Counted from the stretch's first letter, positions 9,238-18,343 are shown. The stretch: 40,796 nt of DNA from Pseudomonadota bacterium (GCA_023403845.1 JAEYDL010000028.1:1-40796); one strand, 5' to 3'. The notes: generated from the letters alone by a model not told the origin. Program-made: numbers and translations.

Positions 9238-10443
9238 TCACTCCGCTTCCGCGCGGGCGGCAGGAACTCCCCGGCCCCATCTGACCGCGAACACAACCAG
9301 CAGCAGCGCCGTCCCGAGGTAAACGGCGTCCATTCCCCAGATTCCATTGAGCGTATAGGCGAGAACGGGGCCAAGAGCGGCGCCGAGATCCACGGCGAAC
9401 GAGTACCACATCATAAACATGCGGCCCCCATGTACGGAAGCGGCATCCGAGGCCACAGCGTCCGCCACAGTGGTCAGAGCCGTGCCCACGAGTTGCGCGG
9501 CGAGCAGCAGGACGAGCCAGATCGCCACGGGCAGGTGCAGGCTGATCAGTCCGAAAATGATCACCCCGCATCCGAACGAGGCGGTCAAGACGGCCCGTCG
9601 GCTGAAACGCCGGTCGGACAGTACGCCGAACCACGGAGCCAGCCACGGCTCCCATGCCCAGCGCAGCGCCTGAAGCGCGCCGCCCAGCGTGGCAACGCCG
9701 ACAGCCAGCCCGAGAAATCTGAACTCATCTCCAAGATGCACCTGCAAAAGCTGACTGAGCGTCGAGGCGTACAGCCCCTGATAGATAAGCGCCACTGCAA
9801 GACCGGTGCCCATAATCCACAGATCGGCCCGGCCCATTCGCAGTCGTGCCTTTCCGGTTTTGGAAGATGGTTCCGGAACATGACCGCGCGGCACGGAAAA
9901 CAGACAGACGACCACTGCCAGCGCGGTGCATCCCCCGAACAGAAAGGCGGTCATGCCGAAACCGAGCCAGTCCGCAAACAGCCCGCCGGCCAGCATGCCC
10001 ACCAGACTGCCCAGCCGGTACAGCCCGTTATACAGTCCCATGAAATAGCCGCGGTCGCTTTCGGAAGAAACGTTGAGTACGCAGTAGAAACCGCCGAGCC
10101 GCAACAACGTCCAGGACAAGCCCCACAGGCAGCGCAGCAGAAGCCACATGACGAACCCGGTCGCCACGGCGTAGCCGAGCGTGGTCAGGGTGGCGAGCAC
10201 AGTGGCGACCAGCAGACCGGTCCGGTCGCTGATATGCCGATACAGCCAGCCCACGGCGGGATTGAGCGGCAGACGCACCAGCCGGTTGACCGAAAGAATG
10301 ACCCCTACCTGCCACAGCGAATCAAGGCCGGCAGCAGCGAAATGTACGGGGAGCACGATATACAGCATGGAGTCGCCGATCAGACAGGCCGCCGTAATCA
10401 GCGCTATAAGCGTAACCTGTCGTGATGCACGCTCCCTGTTCAT
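9238..10443 (-). CDS. Major facilitator superfamily transporter
   Basis: A 401-aa protein with about twelve hydrophobic helices, typical MFS length. Visible landmarks are the GDSMLYIVLPVHF first helix, a helix 2-3 loop of type NPAVGWLYRHISDRTG (MFS motif A-like) and a second-half counterpart WFGVLSDRRFSRRA. The ATG at 10443 follows AGGGAAACAC; the upstream extension is not hydrophobic and is unlikely to be translated. It lies downstream of hydG on the same strand but about 200 bp away, so co-transcription is uncertain. The substrate is unknown; a drug or metabolite efflux role is common for this type. Confidence 0.85.
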   Translation of the reverse strand: MNRERASRQVTLIALITAACLIGDSMLYIVLPVHFAAAGLDSLWQVGVILSVNRLVRLPLNPAVGWLYRHISDRTGLLVATVLATLTTLGYAVATGFVMWLLLRCLWGLSWTLLRLGGFYCVLNVSSESDRGYFMGLYNGLYRLGSLVGMLAGGLFADWLGFGMTAFLFGGCTALAVVVCLFSVPRGHVPEPSSKTGKARLRMGRADLWIMGTGLAVALIYQGLYASTLSQLLQVHLGDEFRFLGLAVGVATLGGALQALRWAWEPWLAPWFGVLSDRRFSRRAVLTASFGCGVIIFGLISLHLPVAIWLVLLLAAQLVGTALTTVADAVASDAASVHGGRMFMMWYSFAVDLGAALGPVLAYTLNGIWGMDAVYLGTALLLVVFAVRWGRGVPAARAEAE

Positions 10444-10636
10444 GTGTTTCCCTGTCCCTCGCTGCTTCTTGTGCATCATCTCTGCCGGGCAGCCTGATCT
10501 AATGGACCTCGCACATCCCGGACATGTCCTGCATGAAACGAAAACCTTTCCGGGCGGCAAGACCCGCCCGGAAAAGAATGCCCGCAGCGCGCTCCGAAAT
10601 CTCCCCGGAAGGATACGGAACGCATCCCCGGGGGCA

Positions 10637-12055
10637 TCAGAATCTGAAGTCTCTCCGGCCCTGCTCGATGGCGGTCAGATTCCTGCGCGCTATTTCCCGT
10701 ACCCTGTCACTGGCCACATTGTCCAGCTCGCGCAGAATGAGCGCCTCACCAATGCGTTTCGTCTCCGGCGAGGCATAGTCTTCCAGATATTCCTTCAGGG
10801 TCATGAGCGCATTGGGATGACAGCAGTTCTGAATCTGGCCGCTCTTGCACAGACTCATAAAGCGATCGCCGGTCCGTCCCTCCCGATAACAGGCGGTACA
10901 AAAGCTGGGAATGAAGCCGAACTCCATCAGCCAGCGCACCACCTCGTCGAGTGTCCTCTTGTCGCTCACGTCGAACTGTTCGGAATTATCATCGTCGGCC
11001 TCGGGTTCGCAATAGCCTCCCACACTGGTCCGTGACGCGCCGCTGATCTGGGACACACCGAGACGAATGACCTTTTCCCGCACGGCCTTGCTCTCCCTCG
11101 TGGAAACGATCATGCCCGTATAGGGTACGGCCAGACGGATACACGCGCAGATTTTGGCGAAAATATCATCGTCGATGCCGTTGTCGAACGCGCCGGGGTC
11201 GATATCATCGGCATGCTTGATGCGCGGCACGCTGATGGTGTGCGGCCCCACGCCGTGCACGGCCTCCAGATGTTCCGCGTGCATGAGCAACGCAGCGAAT
11301 TCATAACGATAGGATTGCAGGCCGAACAGCACACCCAGTCCCACGTCGTCTATGCCGCCTTCCATGGCCCGGTCCATCGCCTCGGTGTGGTAGGCATAGT
11401 CGTGCTTGGGGCCGGTGGGATGCAGCGCTTCGTAACTTTCCTTGTGATACGTCTCCTGAAACAGAATGTAGGTTCCGATTCCGGCTTCCTTCAGCTTGCG
11501 GTAATTCTCCACCGTGGTCGCGGCTATATTCACGTTGACCCGGCGGATGGCGCCGTTCCTGTGCCTGATCGAATAAATCGTCCGGATGGATTCCAGAATA
11601 TACTCGATGGGATTCATGGACGGGTGTTCCCCCGCCTCAATGGCCAGCCGCTTGTGTCCCATGTCCTGCAACGCGGTCACTTCGCGGACGATATCCTCCT
11701 GCGTCAGCTTCTTGCGCGGAATATGCGCGTTCTGCCTGTGATAGGGACAGTACACGCATCCGTTGATGCAGTAGTTCGAGAGATACAGTGGCGCGAACAT
11801 CACGATGCGGTTTCCGTAGAGATCCTTTTTGATCTGCTCGGCAAGTTCGCAGATTTCCTGAATCTTGTCCGGCATGGTGCAGGCCAGCAGCACGGACGCC
11901 TCGCGATGCGTCAGCCCTTTCCGCTGTTTCGCCTTTTCAATGATGCGGTCCACGGCTTCCGCGTCGGCGGCGTATCTGTCGGCATATTCCAGCGAAGCAA
12001 GGACTTCGTCATGATTGATGAATTCCTCGGCCCGCAACGATTTTGGATCATACAT
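10637..12055 (-). CDS. hydG: [FeFe]-hydrogenase maturase HydG (tyrosine lyase, radical SAM)
   Basis: A 472-aa protein at full HydG length. The radical-SAM motif NYCINGCVYCPYH places C96, C100 and C103 as cluster ligands, the positions known for HydG. The C-terminal CTACYREGRTGDRF...CKSGQIQNCC block supplies the CX2C plus distal Cys set of the auxiliary cluster, which distinguishes HydG from ThiH. HydG splits tyrosine to make CO and cyanide for the H-cluster and works with HydE and HydF, neither of which is in this window. The start at 12055 follows GGGAGGAAAAGCTCC. It implies that the organism makes an [FeFe] hydrogenase encoded elsewhere. Confidence 0.95.
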   Translation of the reverse strand: MYDPKSLRAEEFINHDEVLASLEYADRYAADAEAVDRIIEKAKQRKGLTHREASVLLACTMPDKIQEICELAEQIKKDLYGNRIVMFAPLYLSNYCINGCVYCPYHRQNAHIPRKKLTQEDIVREVTALQDMGHKRLAIEAGEHPSMNPIEYILESIRTIYSIRHRNGAIRRVNVNIAATTVENYRKLKEAGIGTYILFQETYHKESYEALHPTGPKHDYAYHTEAMDRAMEGGIDDVGLGVLFGLQSYRYEFAALLMHAEHLEAVHGVGPHTISVPRIKHADDIDPGAFDNGIDDDIFAKICACIRLAVPYTGMIVSTRESKAVREKVIRLGVSQISGASRTSVGGYCEPEADDDNSEQFDVSDKRTLDEVVRWLMEFGFIPSFCTACYREGRTGDRFMSLCKSGQIQNCCHPNALMTLKEYLEDYASPETKRIGEALILRELDNVASDRVREIARRNLTAIEQGRRDFRF

Positions 12056-12529
12056 GGAGCTTTTCCTCCCAGGAACGGTCTTCACGACCGTATCCAGCAT
12101 AAGCACGGATTCTCCGTACAGGAATATCTTGCACGCGCCAGCGAACCGCTTTTTGAACTGCCGGCGCGAACCGGTTTTCCGGACGCCTCAGAATGCTCCT
12201 TCCCTTTAGCGAAAGCAACAACTTTTATCGTTAAGCCGGGGAGATACCCATAACGCCATGGCTCAAACCCACCTCGCCGGCTCAAAGCTGTACCTGAACA
12301 TTCCCGCCATGCTCTTCCCCGGCATGGGGGAATGACGGGATCAGGCAATTTTTTGCGGGGATTGTATCTTTAAAAGCATCCCGCTGCGCCGCTAGTATTC
12401 AAAACAGCAGGAAGCTCCTCTCCACCCTCTCCATCCAGCGGCGACCTGTGCTGACGGGGCCGTCAGAGACAAGAGGGACATGAGATCCGGGGAACGCTCC
12501 CAACACATTTCGAAAACAAGGGGAAAACG
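12056..12529. other. Divergent promoter region between hydG and the DUF4405 gene
   Basis: 474 bp with no credible gene. It holds the operator-like sequence at 12340-12364 and a T-rich stretch around 12350-12372 that is a plausible promoter for the rightward operon. Confidence 0.5.
12340..12364 (+). promoter_or_regulatory. Candidate AraC-type operator, copy 1 (ATCAGGCAATTTTT...GGAT)
   Basis: Fourteen identical bases (ATCAGGCAATTTTT) followed at the same distance by GGAT are shared with 17579-17602, upstream of the AraC-family gene. This copy lies about 170 bp before the DUF4405 operon. Two half-sites two turns apart fit the two HTH motifs of an AraC monomer. The link to this regulator is inferred from position. 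Confidence 0.5.
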
Positions 12530-13279
12530 ATGCGGATACGGATGCCTGCACGAACGATGCTGGATGCACTCATGGCGCTTCTGTTTCTTCTGCTCATGGC
12601 AGACCGGCATACGGGAAACGCCGCGCACGAACTCATGGGACTCCTTCTGGCGGGACTGGCGCTGCTCCACGCCCGGCTCAATGCCCGCTGGTACGGGGCG
12701 CTGGGCGGAGGATTCCGCACGCCGCACAGAGCCGTTCTCTCCCTCGCCAATCTGGCGCTGCTGGCCGCCTTCATCGGAACGCTGGCAAGCGCAATCCCCA
12801 TTTCCAGCACGCTGTTCGGCTTCATGGGCTTTCACGGGAGCCTGTCCGACAGAGAACTGCATCTCTTTTTTGCCCACTGGAGCCTTGTTCTCGCGGGAAT
12901 GCACCTCGGATTCTACTGGAAACGCCTGACCGGAGGTACCGCGATGAGAGGACTCGCGGCCAGCTACGGGAGGTTGTTCACCATATGCACCATTCCCCTC
13001 GCCGCCTACGGCCTTCGTGTTCTGGTGGTGCGGGAGTGGCAGTTTCCTCTGACCATGAACAGCGCATTCACCATGTGGAATCCGGAAGACACCCTCGGAC
13101 TTCTGCTGCTGGACTGTTCCGCGGTTCTCTGTCTGTTCGCATGGCCCGCTCATATTCTTTCCGAACGCATGCGGAACATGGACAAAAGCGCAACGGGACC
13201 AGAGCGAAAGCCGGTACGAAAAAAGACTATCGCCGCAGGCAATGCCATACGGCAAACCATCACAGGGAGCGATCGATGA
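12530..13279 (+). CDS. DUF4405-like cytochrome b561-type membrane protein
   Basis: A 249-aa protein with about four to five membrane helices and histidines placed as in small di-heme membrane cytochromes: AAHELMG, LLHARLN, LHLFFAHW and MHLGFYW. This matches the look of DUF4405 proteins. It probably passes electrons across the membrane to the exported flavodoxin encoded downstream; that is inference from neighbours. ATG at 12530 follows AAGGGGAAAACG. Its stop overlaps the start of the next gene (ATGA), so translation is coupled. Confidence 0.72.
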   Translation: MRIRMPARTMLDALMALLFLLLMADRHTGNAAHELMGLLLAGLALLHARLNARWYGALGGGFRTPHRAVLSLANLALLAAFIGTLASAIPISSTLFGFMGFHGSLSDRELHLFFAHWSLVLAGMHLGFYWKRLTGGTAMRGLAASYGRLFTICTIPLAAYGLRVLVVREWQFPLTMNSAFTMWNPEDTLGLLLLDCSAVLCLFAWPAHILSERMRNMDKSATGPERKPVRKKTIAAGNAIRQTITGSDR

Positions 13280-14097
13280 AACTGCGAACCATTTTCCTTG
13301 CCGTCTGTCTGGCTGTCGTGCCGCTGATGGCGCAGGCCGGGGAACCGGACAATCTCGTCCTTGTCCGGGGCGGAACCTTCATCATGGGCAGCCCGGAATC
13401 GGAAGCGCAACGGGAACGGGATGAAACGCAACATCAGGTCACCATCCGGGATTTCCGCATGGCCACCCGGGAAGTGACCCGAAAAGAATATCGGGAACTC
13501 ATGGGCACCGTTCCGGGAGCCTCCACTGAGGAGGACAGACTGCCGGTAACCGACGTCAGCTGGCATGATGCCGTGAAATTCTGCAACGCCCGCAGCCTGA
13601 AGGAGGGACTGACGCCGGCCTATGTCTTTGTGGATTCCGACGAAGGCGTCGTCTGGAACCGGGACGCCGACGGCTACTGACTCCCGACCGAAGCCGAATG
13701 GGAATACGCCTGCCGGTCCGGAACAAGCACGCCGTTCTCCACCGGCGGCAACATCACCGTCGACGAGGCCAACTATTACGGAACCTATCCCTACAATGGA
13801 GGTCCCGGCGGCCGTTACCGCGGTCGGGTCGTTCCCGCAGGCAGCTTTCCTCCTAATTCGTGGGGTCTGTACGACATGCACGGCAACGTCTGGGAGTGGT
13901 GCTGGGACCGGTATGGAGCCTATGGGGAAACGCCCGTTTCAAATCCTTCAGGCGCGACTTCCGGGGCATACCGCATCAACCGGGGAGGAGGCTGGAACGA
14001 TTTTGGACGGCACCTCCGCTCCGCCTATCGTGCAGCCTGTCCGCCGTCGAACAGCTCTTTCAACCTTGGCTTTCGGCTGGCCCGCAACGCGCGCTAG
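13276..14097 (+). CDS. Exported SUMF1/formylglycine-generating-enzyme-like protein with in-frame TGA (Sec or nonsense)
   Basis: A signal peptide (MKLRTIFLAVCLAVVPLMAQA) is followed by a SUMF1/FGE-sulfatase domain: VLVRGGTFIMGSPESE, REVTRKEYRELMG, PVTDVSWHDAVKFCNA, then after codon 134 LPTEAEWEYACR, MHGNVWEWCWDRYG and INRGGGWND, ending NLGFRLARNAR. Codon 135 (13678-13680) is TGA where the family usually has Arg (GYRLPTEAEWE). Everything downstream stays in frame and conserved, 273 codons in all. Two readings are possible. One is a recent CGA-to-TGA nonsense change. The other is selenocysteine: the next 41 bases can form a bulged stem (CCGACCG with CGGTCCGG) with a G-rich upper loop about 22 nt after the TGA, but it is weaker than the hairpin in the UGSC gene. 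It overlaps the DUF4405 gene and sits upstream of a Tat flavodoxin. Confidence 0.7.
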
Positions 14098-14342
14098 TCG
14101 CCGTACGGTCAGCAAGGAGGCACACGGCATCCGCCGAAAGGAACATGCGCATTCAATCAGACGTCCTTTCTGTTTCCCCGTCAGAACGGAGAACGGGGGC
14201 AAAATCGGCGTACGAATCCGGATACTGCGGAAAACGAACGCATCCCGTCCGCGATGCGCATGCACGAACTCATCAGGCTTCCCTGCGCCGCACTCTTTTC
14301 AAGTACCCGTTACGGACATCGTGTCCAGTCAGGAGAAACAGC

Positions 14343-14927
14343 ATGAATCATCATTTTTCCCGTCGTCACTTTCTCCAGAGAACCGCGCTGCTCCTCGGCG
14401 CACTGACGCTCCACTCCACATCTTTCGCCCATACGGCCCCTGACGCGGGATCTGTCCTGATCGCCTATTTTTCATGGTCCGGCAACACTCGCGGAATAGC
14501 TCGTCTGCTTCATCAAAAAATTGGAGGCGATCTTGTCGAAATCAGACCGGCAGTTCCCTATTCCGAAGACTACAATACCTGTCTGGATCAGGCCAAACGG
14601 GATCGGGAGACCGAAGCCCGACCCGAACTCGCTACGCAGATGAACGATATGGAACGTTACGGGACGGTCTATCTCGGCTATCCCAACTGGTGGGCCGGCA
14701 TTCCCATGCCCGTAGCCTCGTTCCTTGAACAATACGACTTTGCCGGCAAGACCATCATTCCCTTCGTTAGTCATGGAGGAGGACGTCTGGGCCAGAGCCT
14801 CACCGACATCGCCAAGCTCTGTCCTTCCTCGAAGCTCGCAGAAGCCTTCTCCGTACGCTATGGCGGCGGCAGTTCCCTGTCCGAAGATATGGATGCGTGG
14901 CTGGAACGGCTCGGCATGGCCGGCTGA
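14343..14927 (+). CDS. Tat-exported flavodoxin family protein
   Basis: A 194-aa protein. A twin-arginine signal (SRRHFLQRTALLLGAL) is followed by a flavodoxin-like domain whose FMN phosphate loop reads YFSWSGNTRGIA (SGNT). YLGYPNWWAGIPMPV and VSHGGGRLGQS are the other expected flavin contacts. ATG at 14343 follows AGGAGAAACAGC. Flavodoxins normally act in the cytoplasm, so this one presumably takes electrons from a membrane partner such as the DUF4405 protein and passes them on in the periplasm, where the SUMF1-like protein would also be. The 245-bp gap before it shows no gene. Confidence 0.88.
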   Translation: MNHHFSRRHFLQRTALLLGALTLHSTSFAHTAPDAGSVLIAYFSWSGNTRGIARLLHQKIGGDLVEIRPAVPYSEDYNTCLDQAKRDRETEARPELATQMNDMERYGTVYLGYPNWWAGIPMPVASFLEQYDFAGKTIIPFVSHGGGRLGQSLTDIAKLCPSSKLAEAFSVRYGGGSSLSEDMDAWLERLGMAG

Positions 14928-14990
14928 GGAAGGTCTGTCCCAAAGGCGGCCTGCAGGGGCTGGCGGATCTTGTGGAGATCGAACGACAAA

Positions 14991-15036
14991 CCCGGTGCGT
15001 CTCAGGATGAGCATGACCATGCCGAGACGCACCGGG
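14991..15036. terminator. 13-bp perfect inverted repeat between convergent genes
   Basis: Arms CCCGGTGCGTCTC and GAGACGCACCGGG are separated by 20 bases that can themselves fold (GCATG..CATGC). It lies between the flavodoxin (+) and aldo/keto reductase (-) stops. It is probably a bidirectional terminator, although only a short TTT follows on the minus strand. Confidence 0.5.
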
Positions 15037-15187
15037 CAACGGCGGAATCCACGGTCATGCCCGAAAGAAGAATGCCCCGGATTCCGCCGATGAAACAGAA
15101 TCTTCTTCCGGCTGGTCCTTTCCTCCCTGCAGGTCCCCTGAAAGGAGGAACGAACCGGCAAGCCGCAATTTCCAGCCCGTCACCATC

Positions 15188-16315
15188 TTATGCGCCGCAT
15201 GCGAATGCCCTGTCCACTCTGGCGAGTTCATCTCTGATCGCAATATGCTGCGGACAGACCTGCTCGCACTTGCCGCACCGGATGCATTCGCCGGCGTTCT
15301 TTTTCCCATGTCTGTCAACCAGCCAGTCCTTCTGAACAAGAGCGGCCTCGCGGTTGCCGTACAGAGTCAGATAATTCATGGCCGTAAACGACCCGGAAAT
15401 ACCAATATCGTTCGGACAGACCTTCGCACAGTAATTGCAGGTGGTGCAGGGGATCAGCGGAATCCGGGCCAGAGCCTCCTGCGCTTCGGCCAGCGTGGCC
15501 CTCTCTTCCGCGGAAAGCGGAGAAAACCGTTCCATATAGGAAAGATTGTCCTCCATCTGCTTCAGATCGCTCATGCAGGACAGCACGGTGACCACGCCCT
15601 CGAGACTCGCCGCGAAACGGATGGCCCACGATGCGCAGGAAGCGTCAGGGTTCGCCTTCCGGAAAATTTCCAGCACGGATTCCGGCGGCGTCGCAAGCAT
15701 CCCGCCCTTGACCGGCTCCATGACAATCACGGGTTTGCCATGCCTTCTCGCCACCTCATAGCAGGCACGGGACTGAACTGCCGGATTCTCCCAGTCCGCA
15801 TAGTTTATCTGCAACTGCACGAACTCCATCTCTGGATGAGCCGTCAAGATGGCCTCAAGCTCCTCCGGGGTCGAATGAAACGAAAATCCCGCGTGCCGGA
15901 TGCTTCCCTGCCGCTTTTTTTCCTGCACGAAATCCCACATGCCGAAATCGTCAAAAGATCGCGTCCGGCTTTCTCCGAGATTGTGCAACAGATAGAAGTC
16001 AAAATACCCTGCCCCGGTCTGGCGCAGCGACGTCTCGAACTGATTGATGGCATCTTCCCGGCTCTTGCACTTGATCCAGGCCGCATTCTTGGTCGCAAGC
16101 CGGAAAGACTCTCTGGGATACCGCTCCACAAGCGCCTTGCGGATGGCCTCCTCGCTGCCGGGGTAGGCCCACGCCGTGTCGAAATAGGTAAAGCCGGCGG
16201 CAAGAAACCGGTCCACCATCTGTTTGACCTGCTCAAGGTCGATGTCGTCACCGACCTTCGGCAGCCGCATCAGGCCGAAGCCAAGTTTTTTGATCTCGCT
16301 TTCCAAACAGGACAT
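15188..16315 (-). CDS. Aldo/keto reductase with C-terminal dicluster ferredoxin domain
   Basis: A 375-aa fusion. Residues about 5-260 form an AKR barrel (LGFGLMRLP, FDTAWAYPGSEEAI, FDFYLLHNL, IRHAGFSFHST, PVIVMEPVKGG). The last 100 residues hold two CxxCxxCxxxCP motifs (CTTCNYCAKVCP and CIRCGKCEQVCP) for [4Fe-4S] clusters. This domain pair is widespread in anaerobes and is thought to link a ferredoxin-like electron path to reduction of an organic substrate. ATG at 16315 follows AGGAACTCC. The AraC regulator is the next gene upstream on the same strand; the substrate is unknown. Confidence 0.9.
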   Translation of the reverse strand: MSCLESEIKKLGFGLMRLPKVGDDIDLEQVKQMVDRFLAAGFTYFDTAWAYPGSEEAIRKALVERYPRESFRLATKNAAWIKCKSREDAINQFETSLRQTGAGYFDFYLLHNLGESRTRSFDDFGMWDFVQEKKRQGSIRHAGFSFHSTPEELEAILTAHPEMEFVQLQINYADWENPAVQSRACYEVARRHGKPVIVMEPVKGGMLATPPESVLEIFRKANPDASCASWAIRFAASLEGVVTVLSCMSDLKQMEDNLSYMERFSPLSAEERATLAEAQEALARIPLIPCTTCNYCAKVCPNDIGISGSFTAMNYLTLYGNREAALVQKDWLVDRHGKKNAGECIRCGKCEQVCPQHIAIRDELARVDRAFACGA

Positions 16316-16538
16316 GGAGTTCCTCCACAGTAGATGCGGCGGCACGCTCGCCGCCTGTTTTGTCTGCGCGGGACGGCACCCGCCATGCCTCCCGCAAAAG
16401 GCATGCACCCGAACGGTGCGCCATCTCCCCTCACGACCGCTGGAAACGGGATCGAAGGATGCCGGCGTCGCTCCGGACGCTTTCCTGACGTCCCCGGTTT
16501 CCGACCGAAAGAGCCGTCGTTTTTCCCCTGCTGCCGTT

Positions 16539-17483
16539 TCATTCAGCGCCTGTTCCCGACGCTTCGCCTCGTTGCAGGAGGCCTTTGCGCCGGGCGATAT
16601 CCCTGTGCGGCGGCTCACCGAACATCCGCTTATATTCGCGATTGAACTGCGTTACGCTTTCATAGCCAACGGCCAGAGCGGCGCTGGAGGCCCTTTCGTT
16701 TTCCATCAGCATCAGCCTCTGCGCCTCATAAAGCCGCAGCTGCTTGATATATTGCAGCGGACTAAGGCCGGTAAGACTCTTGAAATGGCGGTGCAGCGTC
16801 GACGTGGACATGTTGGCCTGACGCGCAAGCGATTCAACCCGCACCGGCTGCGTCACGTTTTTGCGCAGCCAGTCGATGGCCTGTACAACCTGATTGCTCT
16901 GGGTACCCAGCGTATTCAGCTGCCGCAGACTTGCCCCGTAGGGACCGAGCAACAGCAGATAATGCAGCTCGCGCATGAGCATGGGCGCACGGACGGGAAT
17001 CTGTTCCGGTCTGTCCAGAAGGCCGATCAACCGGGCTACGCCGTCCAGCAATTCCGGGTCCGTATCGGCGACGTTCACTCCCGGACATACCGTGTTCACA
17101 GGCGCGGTCTCTCGCGCCATCTCCAGAGACAGATCCGCAATAAGCTGCCTGTCCAGATAGAAAAAGGCGGACAGGAACGGCTCCTCCGAAGTCGCAGGCA
17201 TGGCCCTGAAGGAGGCGGGCATGTCCAGCCCCGCGACAAGATACTGGTTCTCCCTGTAAAAATAATCCCGTCCGCCAAAGAAGGATTGCTTGCTCCCCTG
17301 AATGATAAAGGCGGCCAGCGGTTTCTCGAATGTTTTCTCGGAAATTCCGGCCTCTTCCCGGCGCAGAAGAACCAGTCCTTCCACAGCGGTCTGAAAGTCG
17401 CCGGGTCCGGGCATGCGCCGCAGCAGCATTTCCTTCAGCTTCGCATTGCTCTCGCTCAGTCTTTCATGGTCGTTTTCCGGCAT
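16539..17483 (-). CDS. AraC-family transcriptional regulator (AraC_N domain)
   Basis: A 314-aa protein. The N-terminal effector domain resembles the AraC_N family (LAAFIIQGSKQSFFGGRDYFYRENQYLVAGLDMP). The C-terminal 100 residues carry the two-HTH AraC DNA-binding domain (VESLARQANMSTSTLHRHFKSLTGLSPLQYIKQLRL and SSAALAVGYESVTQFNREYKRMFGEPP). Regulators of this subgroup commonly sit beside aldo/keto reductase and flavodoxin genes, as here. ATG at 17483 has GCAGGAG upstream. Sequences related to ATCAGGCA occur in its own promoter region (17579, 17714) and before the DUF4405 operon (12340), suggesting autoregulation and control of that operon. Confidence 0.9.
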   Translation of the reverse strand: MPENDHERLSESNAKLKEMLLRRMPGPGDFQTAVEGLVLLRREEAGISEKTFEKPLAAFIIQGSKQSFFGGRDYFYRENQYLVAGLDMPASFRAMPATSEEPFLSAFFYLDRQLIADLSLEMARETAPVNTVCPGVNVADTDPELLDGVARLIGLLDRPEQIPVRAPMLMRELHYLLLLGPYGASLRQLNTLGTQSNQVVQAIDWLRKNVTQPVRVESLARQANMSTSTLHRHFKSLTGLSPLQYIKQLRLYEAQRLMLMENERASSAALAVGYESVTQFNREYKRMFGEPPHRDIARRKGLLQRGEASGTGAE

Positions 17484-17578
17484 GACACGATCACTCCTGC
17501 ATGGGCTATTCCGCAATACCTCCCGTAACTGTTTCGAAAATACAGCATCTTTTGGGAACTGACCAGACATGCGAGAGA

Positions 17579-17603
17579 ATCAGGCAATTTTTAGACAGGA
17601 TCG
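17579..17603 (+). promoter_or_regulatory. Candidate AraC-type operator, copy 2
   Basis: The same 14-base core as at 12340, with GGAT at the same spacing, about 95 bp upstream of the araC-like start. A related ATCAGGCACGATTTT lies at 17714-17728. The rest of 17484-17866 shows no gene. Confidence 0.5.
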
Positions 17604-17763
17604 GACTGTTTTCCCGGCAGTCTTCGGCCCGATCCGCGACGATCAGTCCCGGAAACAGCCTGATATGCCGCACACAGAAAATACCAGTTCCGCCGCTGAC
17701 CGGTTTCGGAAAGATCAGGCACGATTTTGCTTCAGCCTTCCAAAGCGTGTTCGGACGCGATCA

Positions 17764-17790
17764 TGAAAAAAGGGACGCATGACGTCCCTT
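17764..17790 (-). terminator. Rho-independent terminator of the minus-strand redox operon
   Basis: Read on the minus strand it is AAGGGACG, a 5-base loop, CGTCCCTT, then TTTT. The stem is a perfect 8 bp. It lies about 80 bases past the TlpA-like stop. Confidence 0.85.
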
Positions 17791-17866
17791 CTGACAAAAT
17801 CGTTCTGGAGGGGAACGATTCCTCCGATCTGCCGCGGAGAAATCCCGATGGCTGCGGTGGCAAATC

Positions 17867-18343
17867 CTATCGCTTCACAATCCTCCCGACATAATGCCGC
17901 AGGCGCTTCTCCGAGGCATCCCCAACCAGTTCCCGCTCCACCGTGCCGTCGCGGCGATACAGTATGGTCGTGGGCACGGGCATTCCCGAACGGGCTTCCA
18001 GCAGAGCGGAATCACCCAGCAAGGCCGGATACGGAAGAGGATGGCGCTCCAGATAGGTTGCGACCCGCTCCGGGTCCCGGTCCAGAGAAACGCCGAGCAT
18101 GCGTAGTTCTCCTTCGGGATATTCGGCCCGTATCTTCTCCAGCTTTTCCCGAAAATGACGACATGGAACGCACCATGAAGCCCAGTAGACCAGCACCAGA
18201 GGACCTTCACCCTCCCGGATGATCCGCTCAAGGCCGGTCTCGGAAACCGTCTCCAGCGGCGCAGCGGCCCGCGCGGAACGAATCGTCGGGCAGCAGCATG
18301 CCAAGACAAGCAGAAAAATGAATACAGCGCGCAAATACGGCAT
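17867..18343 (-). CDS. TlpA/ResA-like periplasmic thioredoxin
   Basis: A 158-aa protein with an N-terminal signal/anchor (MPYLRAVFIFLLVLACCC) and a thioredoxin fold with active site WCVPC (YWASWCVPCRHFREKL). GVSLDRDPERVATYL and PVPTTILYRRDG (cis-Pro region) follow. ATG at 18343 is chosen because GAGG lies 7 bases upstream; a TTG five codons earlier is less likely. It is the last gene of the molybdoenzyme operon. It could supply reductant in the periplasm, keep cysteines reduced, or act with the rhodanese on sulfane sulfur. Confidence 0.85.
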   Translation of the reverse strand: MPYLRAVFIFLLVLACCCPTIRSARAAAPLETVSETGLERIIREGEGPLVLVYWASWCVPCRHFREKLEKIRAEYPEGELRMLGVSLDRDPERVATYLERHPLPYPALLGDSALLEARSGMPVPTTILYRRDGTVERELVGDASEKRLRHYVGRIVKR

